DNA of 64,000 nucleotides from an uncultured Bacteroides sp. GTDB taxonomy: Bacteria > Bacteroidota > Bacteroidia > Bacteroidales > Bacteroidaceae. The DNA lies in NCBI GenBank assembly GCA_900755095.1, contig CAAEFE010000125.1, forward strand, positions 1 to 64,000, read 5' to 3'. Made by a program: the position numbers and the translations under genes. The notes below the pieces were generated by a model, which had not been told where the DNA came from, searched no databases, and saw nothing but the letters and a program-made list of their open reading frames with translations. Positions 1 to 8,300 of this stretch are shown piece by piece (within the stretch, counting starts at the first letter, position 1; each line of letters begins with the position of its first letter).

Positions 1-75
1 AATAGCCTTCGCTGTATCCTCTATCACCTCACGCGGAAGAATGGAAGGTCCTGCATTGAAATTATGCTTTTTCAT
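1..75 (-). CDS. serC: Phosphoserine aminotransferase, N-terminal 25 residues (partial)
   Basis: The reverse strand reads an ATG at 75 followed by 25 codons with no stop up to the window edge. The peptide begins [17 protein letters not shown], and NFNAGPSxLP is the hallmark start of phosphoserine aminotransferase. This PLP enzyme converts 3-phosphohydroxypyruvate to phosphoserine in serine biosynthesis (family knowledge). Only the N-terminus is present, so the active-site lysine cannot be checked. A promoter-like TTTG-N19-TAAATTCG sits 53 to 83 bases upstream. Confidence 0.88.
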   Translation of the reverse strand, partial: MKKHNFNAGPSILPREVIEDTAKAI

Positions 76-127
76 TTGAAGTTTGTTTTTGGTTTAACAA
101 TTTCGTTACTTTTGTCTTTTGACCTTG

Positions 128-158
128 CGAATTTACGAATTTATTTCCGCCGTACAAA
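128..158 (-). promoter_or_regulatory. Promoter of serC
   Basis: On the minus strand TTTG (155-158) is separated by exactly 19 bases from TAAATTCG (128-135), one base off the Bacteroides -7 consensus TAnnTTTG. It points to the serC start at 75 and leaves a leader of roughly 50 bases. No other function is visible in the 205-base gap between serC and the helicase gene. Confidence 0.6.
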
Positions 159-280
159 TCTTTCCTTATAAAAATACTGTTTTAAAGCAGATTTTCCTTT
201 CTTTTTATTGGTTTATACAGGATATATACACCATTTTGTTATCCATAGATGTCAAGTAAGGTATCTTACAGAAAAGATCT

Positions 281-1615
281 TTACTTCGCTTCTTCTATAA
301 TAGTCTTCATTCCTTTGATTTTCTCCCCCTGAATCAGATTCAGGAGTTGCTTCACCTTAGCCCGGCGAATAGCTACGAAAGCATAATGCTCTTTGACATC
401 AATCGCTCCGACATCTTCACGAGTCAGATTTCCTTTTTTATATAAGAATCCGGCAATATCGATCCGACTAAGTTTCTCCTTCTTTCCTTTACCTATATAT
501 ATAGTAGCCCAGACCGATTTCGGAGGCCGGGGAGGGTTTTCAGGCAACACTACTATCTCCATTTCTTCCGGAATATAAGAAGGAAGTTTCTCTTCGGCAT
601 GAAGAATCAGATAAGACGTTCCGGTCGCATCCCAACGTGCTGTTCGTCCGTTGCGGTGCGTAAAGGCTTCTTCATTGACCGGCAAATGATAATGGATGAT
701 ATGTCCGACTTCTGGAATATCCAGTCCACGGGCTGCCAGATCGGTAGAAATCAAGACATGACAACTGCCATTACGGAACTTGTAAAGCGCACGTTCACGG
801 TCCGGCTGTTCCATACCACCATGAAAACGTTCTGCGAGTAGTTTTTTATCTGCCAATAACTGATGTACACGGTCCACCGCATCCCGATGATTACAAAACA
901 CGATGCTCGAACTGCTTCCCAATGTACAAAGCAGATTATATAAAGTATCAATCTTATCTTTGGAAGGTGAAAGCACCTTCATTAATTTCAAGCGCGACTC
1001 TTGTTCTTCAGAATCGTCCGAAAGGAAGTCCAACTTAACTGTGCGGTTCAATCCTGTAAATTCGGGAATCTCTGCCGCATCAGTAGCTGAAAGTAACATA
1101 CGTTTTTTTAATCCCGGAAGCTGGGTGATAATCTCTGCCATTTCATCGTGGAAACCAAACTCCAACGATTTGTCGAACTCGTCAATAATTAAAGTTTCAA
1201 TGGTTTCAGGGTTGAAATTGCCTTTCGACAAATGGTCGGTGATACGTCCCGGAGTACCGATGATGATAGCAGGATGATTGCTCAATATACTTTTCTTTTC
1301 TTCGGCGATAGGATGTCCACCGTAACAACAGCAGGTTTTCCAGGAAGTCCCCATTGCTTTGAATACAGAATCTATCTGTAAGGCCAGCTCACGCGAAGGA
1401 ACGAGAATCAAAACCTGCACGCTGTCGTCGTTCGGTTTTAGAGTAAGGAGTAAAGGTAACAGATAAGCCAATGTCTTGCCCGATCCTGTCGGTGACAACA
1501 GTATAACGTCTTTTCTTCCGGTAGCTTGTTCAAGTGATGCTTCCTGCATCGGATTCAGCTCCTCAATCTTCAAATTGCGGAGAGCCGACTGTATAATTTC
1601 ATTTTTCTCTAACAT
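281..1615 (-). CDS. DEAD-box RNA helicase, DbpA-like
   Basis: A 444-residue ATP-dependent RNA helicase, probably acting in ribosome assembly or RNA remodelling in the cytoplasm. A Q-motif-like LNPMQ lies at about residue 20, Walker A SPTGSGKT at 41-48, the Walker B/DEAD box as DEFD at 145-148, SAT at 176-178, and motif VI as HRNGRTAR. The DEFD and HRNGRTAR forms are variants of DEAD and HRIGRTGR. After the two RecA domains, about 80 C-terminal residues resemble the RNA-binding tail of DbpA. The ATG at 1615 is preferred because the Q-motif region needs it. A -7 element lies only five bases upstream, so the mRNA is probably leaderless or nearly so. The gene stands alone upstream of serC. DbpA itself or a close paralogue is equally possible. 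Confidence 0.88.
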   Translation of the reverse strand: MLEKNEIIQSALRNLKIEELNPMQEASLEQATGRKDVILLSPTGSGKTLAYLLPLLLTLKPNDDSVQVLILVPSRELALQIDSVFKAMGTSWKTCCCYGGHPIAEEKKSILSNHPAIIIGTPGRITDHLSKGNFNPETIETLIIDEFDKSLEFGFHDEMAEIITQLPGLKKRMLLSATDAAEIPEFTGLNRTVKLDFLSDDSEEQESRLKLMKVLSPSKDKIDTLYNLLCTLGSSSSIVFCNHRDAVDRVHQLLADKKLLAERFHGGMEQPDRERALYKFRNGSCHVLISTDLAARGLDIPEVGHIIHYHLPVNEEAFTHRNGRTARWDATGTSYLILHAEEKLPSYIPEEMEIVVLPENPPRPPKSVWATIYIGKGKKEKLSRIDIAGFLYKKGNLTREDVGAIDVKEHYAFVAIRRAKVKQLLNLIQGEKIKGMKTIIEEAK

Positions 1616-1620
1616 GGGGG

Positions 1621-1628
1621 CAAAGATA
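1621..1628 (-). promoter_or_regulatory. -7 promoter element of the helicase gene
   Basis: TATCTTTG on the minus strand matches TAnnTTTG exactly and ends five bases before the helicase ATG (1613-1615). No clear -33 TTTG is seen at 19-21 bases. Transcription would start within the CCCCC run or at the ATG itself. Confidence 0.6.
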
Positions 1629-1639
1629 CAAAAAGGAAA

Positions 1640-1983
1640 GAGTACGGAGATAAAAATACAATCAAACTTTAGCCATGCCGGTCAATATATAATAACCTTT
1701 CAGATTATTCTCTTTCATGTAAATGGTTACTTCTGCCCTACAAGCTGTCACCAAGGCATATCCCGTTAAACTTGAACTCATAGCTTTGATAAATGAATAC
1801 TCTGTATCATTGTGAATAAAAGATATACGATGATATTCCATAACCTATTGTACTTTAATAATTCTATTGTGTAGCCAAATATACGAATATAATAGATAAG
1901 TACGGATAAAAAAGGAGAACTATCTTTAAAACAGACATAAAATAGATACAAACCATAACGGAAAGACATTATGAGATAATACC
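1640..1983. other. Intergenic stretch without a supported gene
   Basis: About 340 AT-rich bases lie between the nqr operon terminator and the helicase promoter. One open frame of 77 codons on the minus strand (1778-2011) runs into the terminator hairpin and has no recognisable protein family. I see no tRNA, riboswitch fold or strong repeat here. A small RNA cannot be excluded. Confidence 0.4.
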
Positions 1984-2044
1984 AAAAAGAAGCGGGAAAT
2001 CGAAGAAGCATTACTGCTTTTCAGATTTCCCGCTCTGTGTTTAT
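1984..2044 (-). terminator. Rho-independent terminator of the nqr operon
   Basis: On the minus strand AGCGGGAAATC (2034-2044) pairs perfectly over 11 bases with its complement at 1991-2001. The loop contains a small AAGCA/TGCTT helix, and TCTTTTT follows at 1984-1990. It lies about 50 bases after the nqrF stop. A second weaker hairpin (CCGGT/ACCGG) lies between it and nqrF. Confidence 0.82.
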
Positions 2045-2091
2045 GTAACCTTTCCGGTCATTGTTCCGACCGGTTTGTTCTCTTCTGCGAA

Positions 2092-3366
2092 TTATCCTCC
2101 GAAGTTGTCGAACATCAGGTTCTGTGCCGGAACGCCAAGATCGTCGAGCATCTTCTCTACAGCTTTCGACATCGGACCAGGACCACACATATAGTATTCA
2201 ATATCTTCAGGAGCTTCGTGATTCTTCAGGTAAGTTTCGTAAATTACGTTGTGAACGAATCCCGGAGTGTACTTCACGCCTGCAGCATCAGCAGCAGGGT
2301 CCGGACGGTCGAGAGCCAAATGGAAAGTGAAATTCGGGAAGTCCTTTTCGATTTGCAGGAAATCTTCCAGATAGAACACTTCGTTCAGCGCACGGGCACC
2401 GTAGAAGTAAGACATCTTACGGTCAGTAGTATGCAATGTCTTGGTCAAGTGCATGATTTGCGCACGCAACGGAGCCATACCGGCACCACCACCAATCCAC
2501 ATCATTTCCTTCTTAGAATCGAAGATTGGGTGGAAGTCTCCGTAAGGACCACTCATTATTACCTTGTCACCCGGTTTCAGGGTAAAGATATAAGAAGAAG
2601 CGATACCCGGCATTACATCCATAAATCCAGGACCTTGTTCTTTCGGTTTGAACGGCGGAGTAGCGATACGTACTGTCAACATGATACGGTCACCTTCGGC
2701 AGGATAGTTGGCCATAGAGTAAGCACGGATTGTTTCCTCGTCGTTCTTACACTTCAGACCCAGCAAACCGAATTTCTCCCATGCAGGAAGATATTCATCA
2801 CCAATCAAGCTCTTATCGATGTCCTTGTCATAGTCCATTGAGAATTTAGGAATCTTAATCTGCGCATAAGAACCCGGGATAAAGTCCATGTGTTCGCCTT
2901 TAGGCAGAGCAACGATGAACTCTTTGATAAATGTAGCCACGTTCTTGTTGGAGATTACTTCGCACTCCCACTCTTTCACACCGAGTACAGATTCATCAAT
3001 TTTGATAGCCATATCCCCCTTCACTTTTACCTGACAACCCAGACGCCAGTGGTCTTGCTGCTGTTTACGGCTGAAGTGAGGAACTTCAGAAGGCAGAATT
3101 TCACCACCACCTTCAAGCACCTGGCATTTACATTGCCCGCAAGATCCCTTACCACCACATGCGGATGACAGGAATATTCCGTTTACAGACAGAGTATTAA
3201 GCAAAGTAGAACCGGAAGCAACTTCCAATTCCTTTTCGCCATTGATTGTCAGTTTCACGTTTCCTGATGGCACCAGGAAATTTTTGGCAACCAGCAAGAT
3301 AACAACAAGCAACAGAATAACCACAAGGAATACCCCAATGCTCGCTAATATTAAATTCATATCCAT
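2092..3366 (-). CDS. nqrF: Na+-translocating NADH:quinone reductase subunit F
   Basis: A 424-residue electron-entry subunit of the Na+-pumping NADH dehydrogenase. An N-terminal membrane helix (about 5-27) is followed by a 2Fe-2S ferredoxin domain with C70, C76, C79 and C111 in the pattern Cx5CxxCx31C. The C-terminal half is a ferredoxin reductase-like module with the FAD-binding RAYSMANYP and NADH-binding GGGAGMAPLR and MCGPGPM motifs. It is the last gene of an operon in the conserved order A-B-C-D-E-F, 18 bases after nqrE. The length is typical of the family. NADH is oxidised on the cytoplasmic side and electrons pass to the flavins in NqrB and NqrC (family knowledge). Confidence 0.97.
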   Translation of the reverse strand: MDMNLILASIGVFLVVILLLVVILLVAKNFLVPSGNVKLTINGEKELEVASGSTLLNTLSVNGIFLSSACGGKGSCGQCKCQVLEGGGEILPSEVPHFSRKQQQDHWRLGCQVKVKGDMAIKIDESVLGVKEWECEVISNKNVATFIKEFIVALPKGEHMDFIPGSYAQIKIPKFSMDYDKDIDKSLIGDEYLPAWEKFGLLGLKCKNDEETIRAYSMANYPAEGDRIMLTVRIATPPFKPKEQGPGFMDVMPGIASSYIFTLKPGDKVIMSGPYGDFHPIFDSKKEMMWIGGGAGMAPLRAQIMHLTKTLHTTDRKMSYFYGARALNEVFYLEDFLQIEKDFPNFTFHLALDRPDPAADAAGVKYTPGFVHNVIYETYLKNHEAPEDIEYYMCGPGPMSKAVEKMLDDLGVPAQNLMFDNFGG

Positions 3367-3384
3367 TGTCTTATTCCTTTCTTT

Positions 3385-4011
3385 TTAGATGTTCAAACCA
3401 GAGAAACACATAAATGCGATTGCCATCAGACCTACTGTGATAAATGTGATACCCAAGCCCTTCAACGGAGCAGGCACGTCAGAGTAAGCCATTTTCTCGC
3501 GGATAGCAGCCAGACCTACGATAGCGAGCAACCAACCGATACCGGAACCTAATGCATAAGAAAGAGCATCCCATACATCACCGATATATTTCGGGTCGCT
3601 CGGACCAAGGTTGATACGTTGTTGCATGAACAGAGAGGCACCCATGATGGCACAGTTAACAGCAATCAACGGCAGGAAGATACCCAGCGAAGCGTACAGC
3701 GAGGGGCTGAAACGTTCTACCACCATCTCCACCAGTTGCACAATACCGGCAATAACGGCAATGAAAAGAATAAAACTCAAGAAGCTAAGATCAACACCTT
3801 CAACAATAGCATTGGCAGCTAGCACCTTGGTTTGCAACAGATAGTTGACCGGAAGTGTCACCAGTAACACAAAAGTTACCGCAATACCCAGCCCTACGGC
3901 AGTCTTCACATTCTTCGAAACAGCCAAGTATGAACACATACCCAGGAAGAATGCGAATATCATGTTGTCCACAAAGATAGAGCGGACGAATAAACTTAAT
4001 AAATGTTCCAT
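3385..4011 (-). CDS. nqrE: Na+-translocating NADH:quinone reductase subunit E
   Basis: A 208-residue polytopic inner-membrane protein with about six helices, homologous to NqrD and RnfA. It contributes to the Na+ path and iron site of the complex. The start [16 protein letters not shown] and the segment [11 protein letters not shown] match the NqrE pattern, including a conserved half-helix Cys. It lies fifth in the nqr operon. The gap of about 110 bases to nqrD is filled with ATTTATGATT-type repeats, unusual inside such a compact operon. Confidence 0.96.
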   Translation of the reverse strand: MEHLLSLFVRSIFVDNMIFAFFLGMCSYLAVSKNVKTAVGLGIAVTFVLLVTLPVNYLLQTKVLAANAIVEGVDLSFLSFILFIAVIAGIVQLVEMVVERFSPSLYASLGIFLPLIAVNCAIMGASLFMQQRINLGPSDPKYIGDVWDALSYALGSGIGWLLAIVGLAAIREKMAYSDVPAPLKGLGITFITVGLMAIAFMCFSGLNI

Positions 4012-4017
4012 AATTCT

Positions 4018-4108
4018 TTTTGATTTATGATTTATGATTTATAATTTATGATTCAGCAGACTTATCATGCGACTATGATTATAAGGCTAAACATAAATCA
4101 TAATTCAG
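4018..4108. repeat. AT-rich word repeat between nqrD and nqrE
   Basis: The nqrD-nqrE gap carries several near-copies of GATTTATGATTTAT on one side (4020-4054) and a partly complementary ATAAATCATAATTCAG on the other (about 4090-4107), so the transcript can form an imperfect hairpin. It might attenuate or process the operon mRNA, or be neutral intergenic repeat DNA. Confidence 0.5.
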
Positions 4109-4121
4109 AAATCAGAAATAA

Positions 4122-4763
4122 TTAATTACTTTCTTCTTGCAGTTCTTTGTGACGTGCACGTTGATACCATATAATGCAAGCTACGATAATCAATGCCATC
4201 GGTGGCATCAACATCAAACCGTTATTTACGTATCCGATATTCTGGATAGGTTCGTAGTTCAGGATATTGAAACCGAGCAATGTTCCCGATCCAAGCAGTT
4301 CGCGGAAGAAAGCAACGATAATCAAAATCTTGGCATATCCCAAACCGTTGCCCAGACCATCAAGGAAGGACTCCCAAGGACCATTCTGCATGGCAAATGC
4401 TTCCAGACGTCCCATCAGGATACAGTTGGTGATAATCAAACCTACATATACAGAAAGCTGAACACTTACATCATAAGCATACGCTTTCAAAATTTCACTT
4501 ACAATAGTTACCAGAGCGGCTACCACTACCAACTGAACGATGATACGGATGCGGTTAGGAATGGTTTTGCGCAACAATGAAATAACGACGTTAGCAAATG
4601 CAGTAATCACTGTTACCGAAAGTCCCATTACAATAGCAGGCTCCAGTTTTGCAGTAACAGCAAGTGCAGAACAGATACCGAGCACCTGTACGGTTACCGG
4701 GTTATCAATTCCCAACGGAGCAGAGAATACTTCTTTATTTCTCTTTGAAAACAGTTGTCCCAT
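4122..4763 (-). CDS. nqrD: Na+-translocating NADH:quinone reductase subunit D
   Basis: A 213-residue integral membrane subunit and paralogue of NqrE, with about six hydrophobic helices. The motif IITNCILMGRLEAFAM carries the Cys and Glu conserved in NqrD/RnfE. Residues 1-25 (MGQLFSKRNKEVFSAPLG) form a cytoplasmic N-terminus. The gene follows nqrC by 21 bases. With NqrE it forms the membrane core through which Na+ is thought to pass. Confidence 0.96.
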   Translation of the reverse strand: MGQLFSKRNKEVFSAPLGIDNPVTVQVLGICSALAVTAKLEPAIVMGLSVTVITAFANVVISLLRKTIPNRIRIIVQLVVVAALVTIVSEILKAYAYDVSVQLSVYVGLIITNCILMGRLEAFAMQNGPWESFLDGLGNGLGYAKILIIVAFFRELLGSGTLLGFNILNYEPIQNIGYVNNGLMLMPPMALIIVACIIWYQRARHKELQEESN

Positions 4764-4784
4764 ATTCTATCTTTCTCCTCCTTA

Positions 4785-5459
4785 TTATTTAGTTAAAAAA
4801 CTCAAGTAACTATTCAGGCAAGTCTTCAGCATGGCATCTACACCTACAGAAGTGATTGTACCACCAGAGATACCATCCACTTGATAATCAGCTTTCTCCA
4901 CTTTACCGTGTTTTACAACACCCAAAGCAACAGAGCCATTCTCCAAAGTCTTCTTGCCTACAAATTCCTGTTGGAACATTTCGGTTGCAATTTCAGCACC
5001 CAAACCCGGAGTTTCACTAGCGTGTGAGAAGTAAGTACCGTAAACGGTATCTTTATCCTCGTTCAGTGCAACATATCCCCAGATAGCACCCCAAAGGCCT
5101 GCACCATAAACAGGAACCACATATTTAGTCTGACCGTCCACTTCGCATACAAACACGTGCAGACGTTGTTGTTCTTTCGCTTCTTTCTCGTAGTTGGTAG
5201 CAAATTCACCTGTATTTTCAGTCAGCGTACCGTCTACGTTCATCAGCATATCCCCTTTCACATATTTCTGATATTCAGCATCCGCATCTTCCACATTCTT
5301 AATGTTCAATGCAGCGAGGATTTGTTTCTTAGTGTCCAACTGCACATTCTTGTCTTGTGTAGATTTCAGTGAAGAACTAACGAATGCCAGCAGGAATGCT
5401 ACGATAATAACCATTACCGAAGCATAAATGATAGTATAACTATTACTATTCGTATTCAT
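4785..5459 (-). CDS. nqrC: Na+-translocating NADH:quinone reductase subunit C (flavoprotein)
   Basis: A 224-residue subunit with one N-terminal membrane helix (about 9-30) and a periplasmic FMN-binding domain. The covalent flavin motif is DGISGGT at 195-201, matching Dxx(S/T)Gx(T), so FMN would be phosphoester-linked to Thr201. The middle glycine replaces the more usual alanine of SGAT. ApbE-type flavin transferase is needed for this linkage and is not encoded in this window. The gene is third in the operon, 13 bases after nqrB. Confidence 0.96.
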   Translation of the reverse strand: MNTNSNSYTIIYASVMVIIVAFLLAFVSSSLKSTQDKNVQLDTKKQILAALNIKNVEDADAEYQKYVKGDMLMNVDGTLTENTGEFATNYEKEAKEQQRLHVFVCEVDGQTKYVVPVYGAGLWGAIWGYVALNEDKDTVYGTYFSHASETPGLGAEIATEMFQQEFVGKKTLENGSVALGVVKHGKVEKADYQVDGISGGTITSVGVDAMLKTCLNSYLSFLTK

Positions 5460-5472
5460 TTTCTTTCGGTAT

Positions 5473-6645
5473 TTATTGGTTAGACTTGATAGTGCGTTTC
5501 TCGCGACGGCTGATATTGCTTTGTACTACACAGTAGTCGATCAGCGGAGCGAAGATGTTCATCAGTAGGATGGCAAGCATCATACCTTCCGGATAACCCG
5601 GATTCAGTACGCGGATAACGATAGCCATCACACCGATCAGGAATCCGAAGATATATTTACCTCTTTCTGTACGTGCGGAAGTCACAGGGTCAGTAGCCAT
5701 AAATACGGCACCGAAGCAGAAACCACCAAGAACGAGGTGTTCGTACCAAGGCATTTGAGCCATTGTGTTGTTTTCCATGCCGATTGAGTTGAATACCCAT
5801 GCCATGAATGCGCCACCTACGAATACGGAAATCATTGTCTTCCAGCTTGCAACACCTGTCCAAAGCAAGATAACGGCACCAATCAGGATGGCGATTACGC
5901 TGGTTTCACCGATAGAACCCGGAATCAGACCTGTAATCATATCCATGTTGAATGCAGGCACACTGCCTGATGTAGCAGCTTGTCCCAGCGGAGTGGCAAC
6001 GGTGAGTCCGTCTACGCTTTGTCCTAAACCGAAGATACTGTCGCCTGACACCCAAACGGCATCACCGGACATCTTGGTCGGGTATGCGAAGAACAGGAAT
6101 GCACGAGTAATCAACGCAACGTTGAATACGTTCATACCTGTACCACCGAATACTTCTTTTGCGAAGATAACAGAGAATGCAGTAGCTACGGCAAGAATCC
6201 ACAACGGACAGTCTACCGGAACGATCATCGGGATCAAGATACCGGAAACAAGGAATCCTTCCTGGATTTCTTCTTTCTTCCATTGAGCTACGACGAACTC
6301 AATGCCAAGACCTACTACGTATGATACGATTATTTTAGGCAGTACTGCCAGGAATCCGTAGATAAACATTTCGATGAAGCTGCCAGTAGCACCTGTGTGA
6401 GTGAAATGCTGGTAACCTACGTTGTACATACCGAACAGCAAAGCCGGTATTAACGAAATAACCACAATCGACATGATGCGCTTGCTATCGATTGCGTCAT
6501 GTATGTGCGTTCCCGTTTTCGCAGTCTTGCTGGGCACGAACAGGAATGTTTCGAAGCCGTCAAACACCGACTGGAATGCGTGGAATTTGCCGCCCTCCTC
6601 AAAGTTCGGCTTTATCTTATCGAGATAATTTCTTAACGCTTTCAT
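5473..6645 (-). CDS. nqrB: Na+-translocating NADH:quinone reductase subunit B
   Basis: A 390-residue polytopic subunit of the NqrB/RnfD family with about nine to ten helices, carrying riboflavin and covalent FMN in the enzyme family. A flavinylation-like motif DGLTVATPLGQ places the acceptor threonine near residue 218. The Bacteroides form has TVAT where many proteobacterial proteins have SGAT. The HIHDAIDSKR and FGGTGMNVFN segments are conserved family blocks. The gap of 133 bases to nqrA contains a TTGAAAATTG-type word repeat. Confidence 0.96.
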   Translation of the reverse strand: MKALRNYLDKIKPNFEEGGKFHAFQSVFDGFETFLFVPSKTAKTGTHIHDAIDSKRIMSIVVISLIPALLFGMYNVGYQHFTHTGATGSFIEMFIYGFLAVLPKIIVSYVVGLGIEFVVAQWKKEEIQEGFLVSGILIPMIVPVDCPLWILAVATAFSVIFAKEVFGGTGMNVFNVALITRAFLFFAYPTKMSGDAVWVSGDSIFGLGQSVDGLTVATPLGQAATSGSVPAFNMDMITGLIPGSIGETSVIAILIGAVILLWTGVASWKTMISVFVGGAFMAWVFNSIGMENNTMAQMPWYEHLVLGGFCFGAVFMATDPVTSARTERGKYIFGFLIGVMAIVIRVLNPGYPEGMMLAILLMNIFAPLIDYCVVQSNISRREKRTIKSNQ

Positions 6646-6692
6646 TTATTTAATTGAAAATTGAAAGTTGAGAGTTGAAAATTGGCTGTGCT
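6646..6692. repeat. TTGAAAATTG-type word repeat between nqrA and nqrB
   Basis: Directly upstream of nqrB are four imperfect head-to-tail words of the form TTGAAAATTGAAAGTTGAGA. The pattern resembles the other AT-rich intergenic word repeats of this window at 4018-4108, 23645-23772 and 52895-53057, though the word itself differs. Confidence 0.5.
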
Positions 6693-6778
6693 GGGTTTAT
6701 GCTGTATCCACAGAGAGCCGTTTCGCAAGATTTCAACTATCGCTTATTTTAATTTTTATTATTTAATCTCTTATTCGA

Positions 6779-8128
6779 TTACGCCATTTCTGAACGGAGC
6801 ATATCGAGTCCGGCACGAACGATGCGTTGCAGTTCCATCTTTGAAGAGCAGACGAATTCGCAAAGGGCGAAGTCTTCGGGAGCTACTTCGTAGATGCCGA
6901 GTGCTTCCATACGGTCGATGTCACCGGCGATAATTGCTTTAATCAGATATTCGGGCAGAATGTCCATTGGGAATACTCTATCGTATTCACCCGACATAAT
7001 CATGTGACGTTCGCCACCTTTGATACGGGCATCCAACGTATATTCCTTCTTACCCATCAACCAGCTGAAATAAGAACGATTGGCACTGAACTGGTTGAAG
7101 CGTGGCATGATCCATCCAAGCATTTCGTGAATGTCGTCACCTTCGGGGATAACAGTCAGTTGGCTATGGAATGCGCCCAAGAATCCGTTCGGGGATACTT
7201 GCTTTCCTGTCAGCACGTTACCGCTGATGTAGCGTAAATCTTTGTCTTTTGTTACATTGCCGGCAAACACGTTGGTGAGCAATGCGCCTACCTGTAGTTT
7301 GCAGTATGCAGGTTTCAACACTTCGGAACCTGTCACAGCTACTGTACGGGTGAAATCTACATGGCCTGTATTGAAGAGGCGACCGATGAAGATTACGGCT
7401 TGCGGATCAATAGTCCATACCGTTTCGCCCTTGGATACGGGGTCGAGGTGGTTGATCTGAACGCCTACATTACCTGCAGGGTTCGGTCCGTCGAATGCGG
7501 TGATTGTAACGTTCTTAGCCTGTGTCAGTGCGGCAGCGTTCTGTTTCACACTGATGTTCAGGTAGGTTTTTGCCAGTTTGGCAAGAGCATCAAGCCCTGT
7601 CTGGAAGTTTGCTTCTTCGCCTTTGAGGGCGAACTCGAAATCCGGAGCCAATGGATTGGTATCGAATGCGGAGATGAAGATTCCTTTCGGGGTTACCGTC
7701 GGATCTGCAATGATGTCATAAGGACGCTGTTTGATAAACGCGAAAAGTCCAGCTTCCAACAGAGCGGATTTCACAGCTTCAGCATCCATCGAAGCAACAT
7801 TCTTTTTCCCAAAATCTTCATAGTCCTGCTCTGCAGCAGCTTCTACTACGATGTTCAATACCTTACGACGAGCACCACGTTCTACACTCGTCACCACGCC
7901 GCTCACCGGCGAAACAAATTTCACTTCAGGATGATACTTGTCGATAAACAAGGGTCCACCAGCCATTACATATTCCTGCTCTTTCACAACTACCTTAGGC
8001 GTCACTCCAGGAAAGTCATCGGGTACAAGTGCGTAGAATCCCGGTTCTTTTACTGTTGCGTACGTTTCAGCAGCTTTTCCTTTCAGGTTTATGTCAAGGC
8101 CTTTACGTAACTTTATTACATTTGCCAT
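6779..8128 (-). CDS. nqrA: Na+-translocating NADH:quinone reductase subunit A
   Basis: A 449-residue cytoplasm-facing subunit involved in quinone interaction. The frame is open 61 codons further upstream, but I place the start at 8128 (MANVIKLRKGLDINLKG), the conserved NqrA N-terminus. The extra upstream peptide runs across a promoter and a terminator. The motifs VSPVSGVV and GPNPAGNVG, which suit the barrel-sandwich-type fold, and SPNGFLGAFHSQ are seen. It is the first gene of the operon. A -7 element TACTTTTG lies at 8162-8169, about 35 bases before the start. Confidence 0.96.
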   Translation of the reverse strand: MANVIKLRKGLDINLKGKAAETYATVKEPGFYALVPDDFPGVTPKVVVKEQEYVMAGGPLFIDKYHPEVKFVSPVSGVVTSVERGARRKVLNIVVEAAAEQDYEDFGKKNVASMDAEAVKSALLEAGLFAFIKQRPYDIIADPTVTPKGIFISAFDTNPLAPDFEFALKGEEANFQTGLDALAKLAKTYLNISVKQNAAALTQAKNVTITAFDGPNPAGNVGVQINHLDPVSKGETVWTIDPQAVIFIGRLFNTGHVDFTRTVAVTGSEVLKPAYCKLQVGALLTNVFAGNVTKDKDLRYISGNVLTGKQVSPNGFLGAFHSQLTVIPEGDDIHEMLGWIMPRFNQFSANRSYFSWLMGKKEYTLDARIKGGERHMIMSGEYDRVFPMDILPEYLIKAIIAGDIDRMEALGIYEVAPEDFALCEFVCSSKMELQRIVRAGLDMLRSEMA

Positions 8129-8161
8129 GCTATATAAAATAATGGTTTCATAAATTTGCCG

Positions 8162-8169
8162 CAAAAGTA
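8162..8169 (-). promoter_or_regulatory. -7 element of the nqr operon promoter
   Basis: TACTTTTG on the minus strand matches TAnnTTTG. It lies 33 bases before the nqrA ATG and just past the terminator of the upstream peptidase gene. No good -33 match is visible. Its place excludes the longer nqrA reading frame. Confidence 0.62.
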
Positions 8170-8190
8170 ATAAATAAGATTGGGATTCGG

Positions 8191-8236
8191 GAGGAAAAAA
8201 GAAAGGAATTACGGAAAAATATCCGTAATTCCTTTC
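8191..8236 (-). terminator. Strong rho-independent terminator after the peptidase gene
   Basis: A perfect 15-base stem (8201-8215 with 8222-8236, arm GAAAGGAATTACGGA) with a six-base loop is followed on the minus strand by TTTTTTCC at 8193-8200. It ends peptidase transcripts just before the nqr promoter and insulates the two units. Confidence 0.88.
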
Positions 8237-8260
8237 GTGTTCGTGCACGTAATCTTTTAT

Positions 8261-8280
8261 CTTTTGTTCCGGAACAAAAG
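8261..8280. repeat. Perfect 20-base palindrome
   Basis: CTTTTGTTCCGGAACAAAAG is self-complementary over all 20 bases with no loop. It lies 20 bases after the peptidase stop codon and before the terminator. A loopless palindrome suits a dimeric protein site better than an RNA hairpin, but no protein is known to me. Confidence 0.6.
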
Positions 8281-8300
8281 ACAGAAGCAAAGAAAAAGAA

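Noticed and set aside
1778..2011. 77-codon minus-strand open frame as a gene
   Set aside because: It runs into the nqr terminator hairpin, has no family features and lies in AT-rich DNA where such frames arise by chance.
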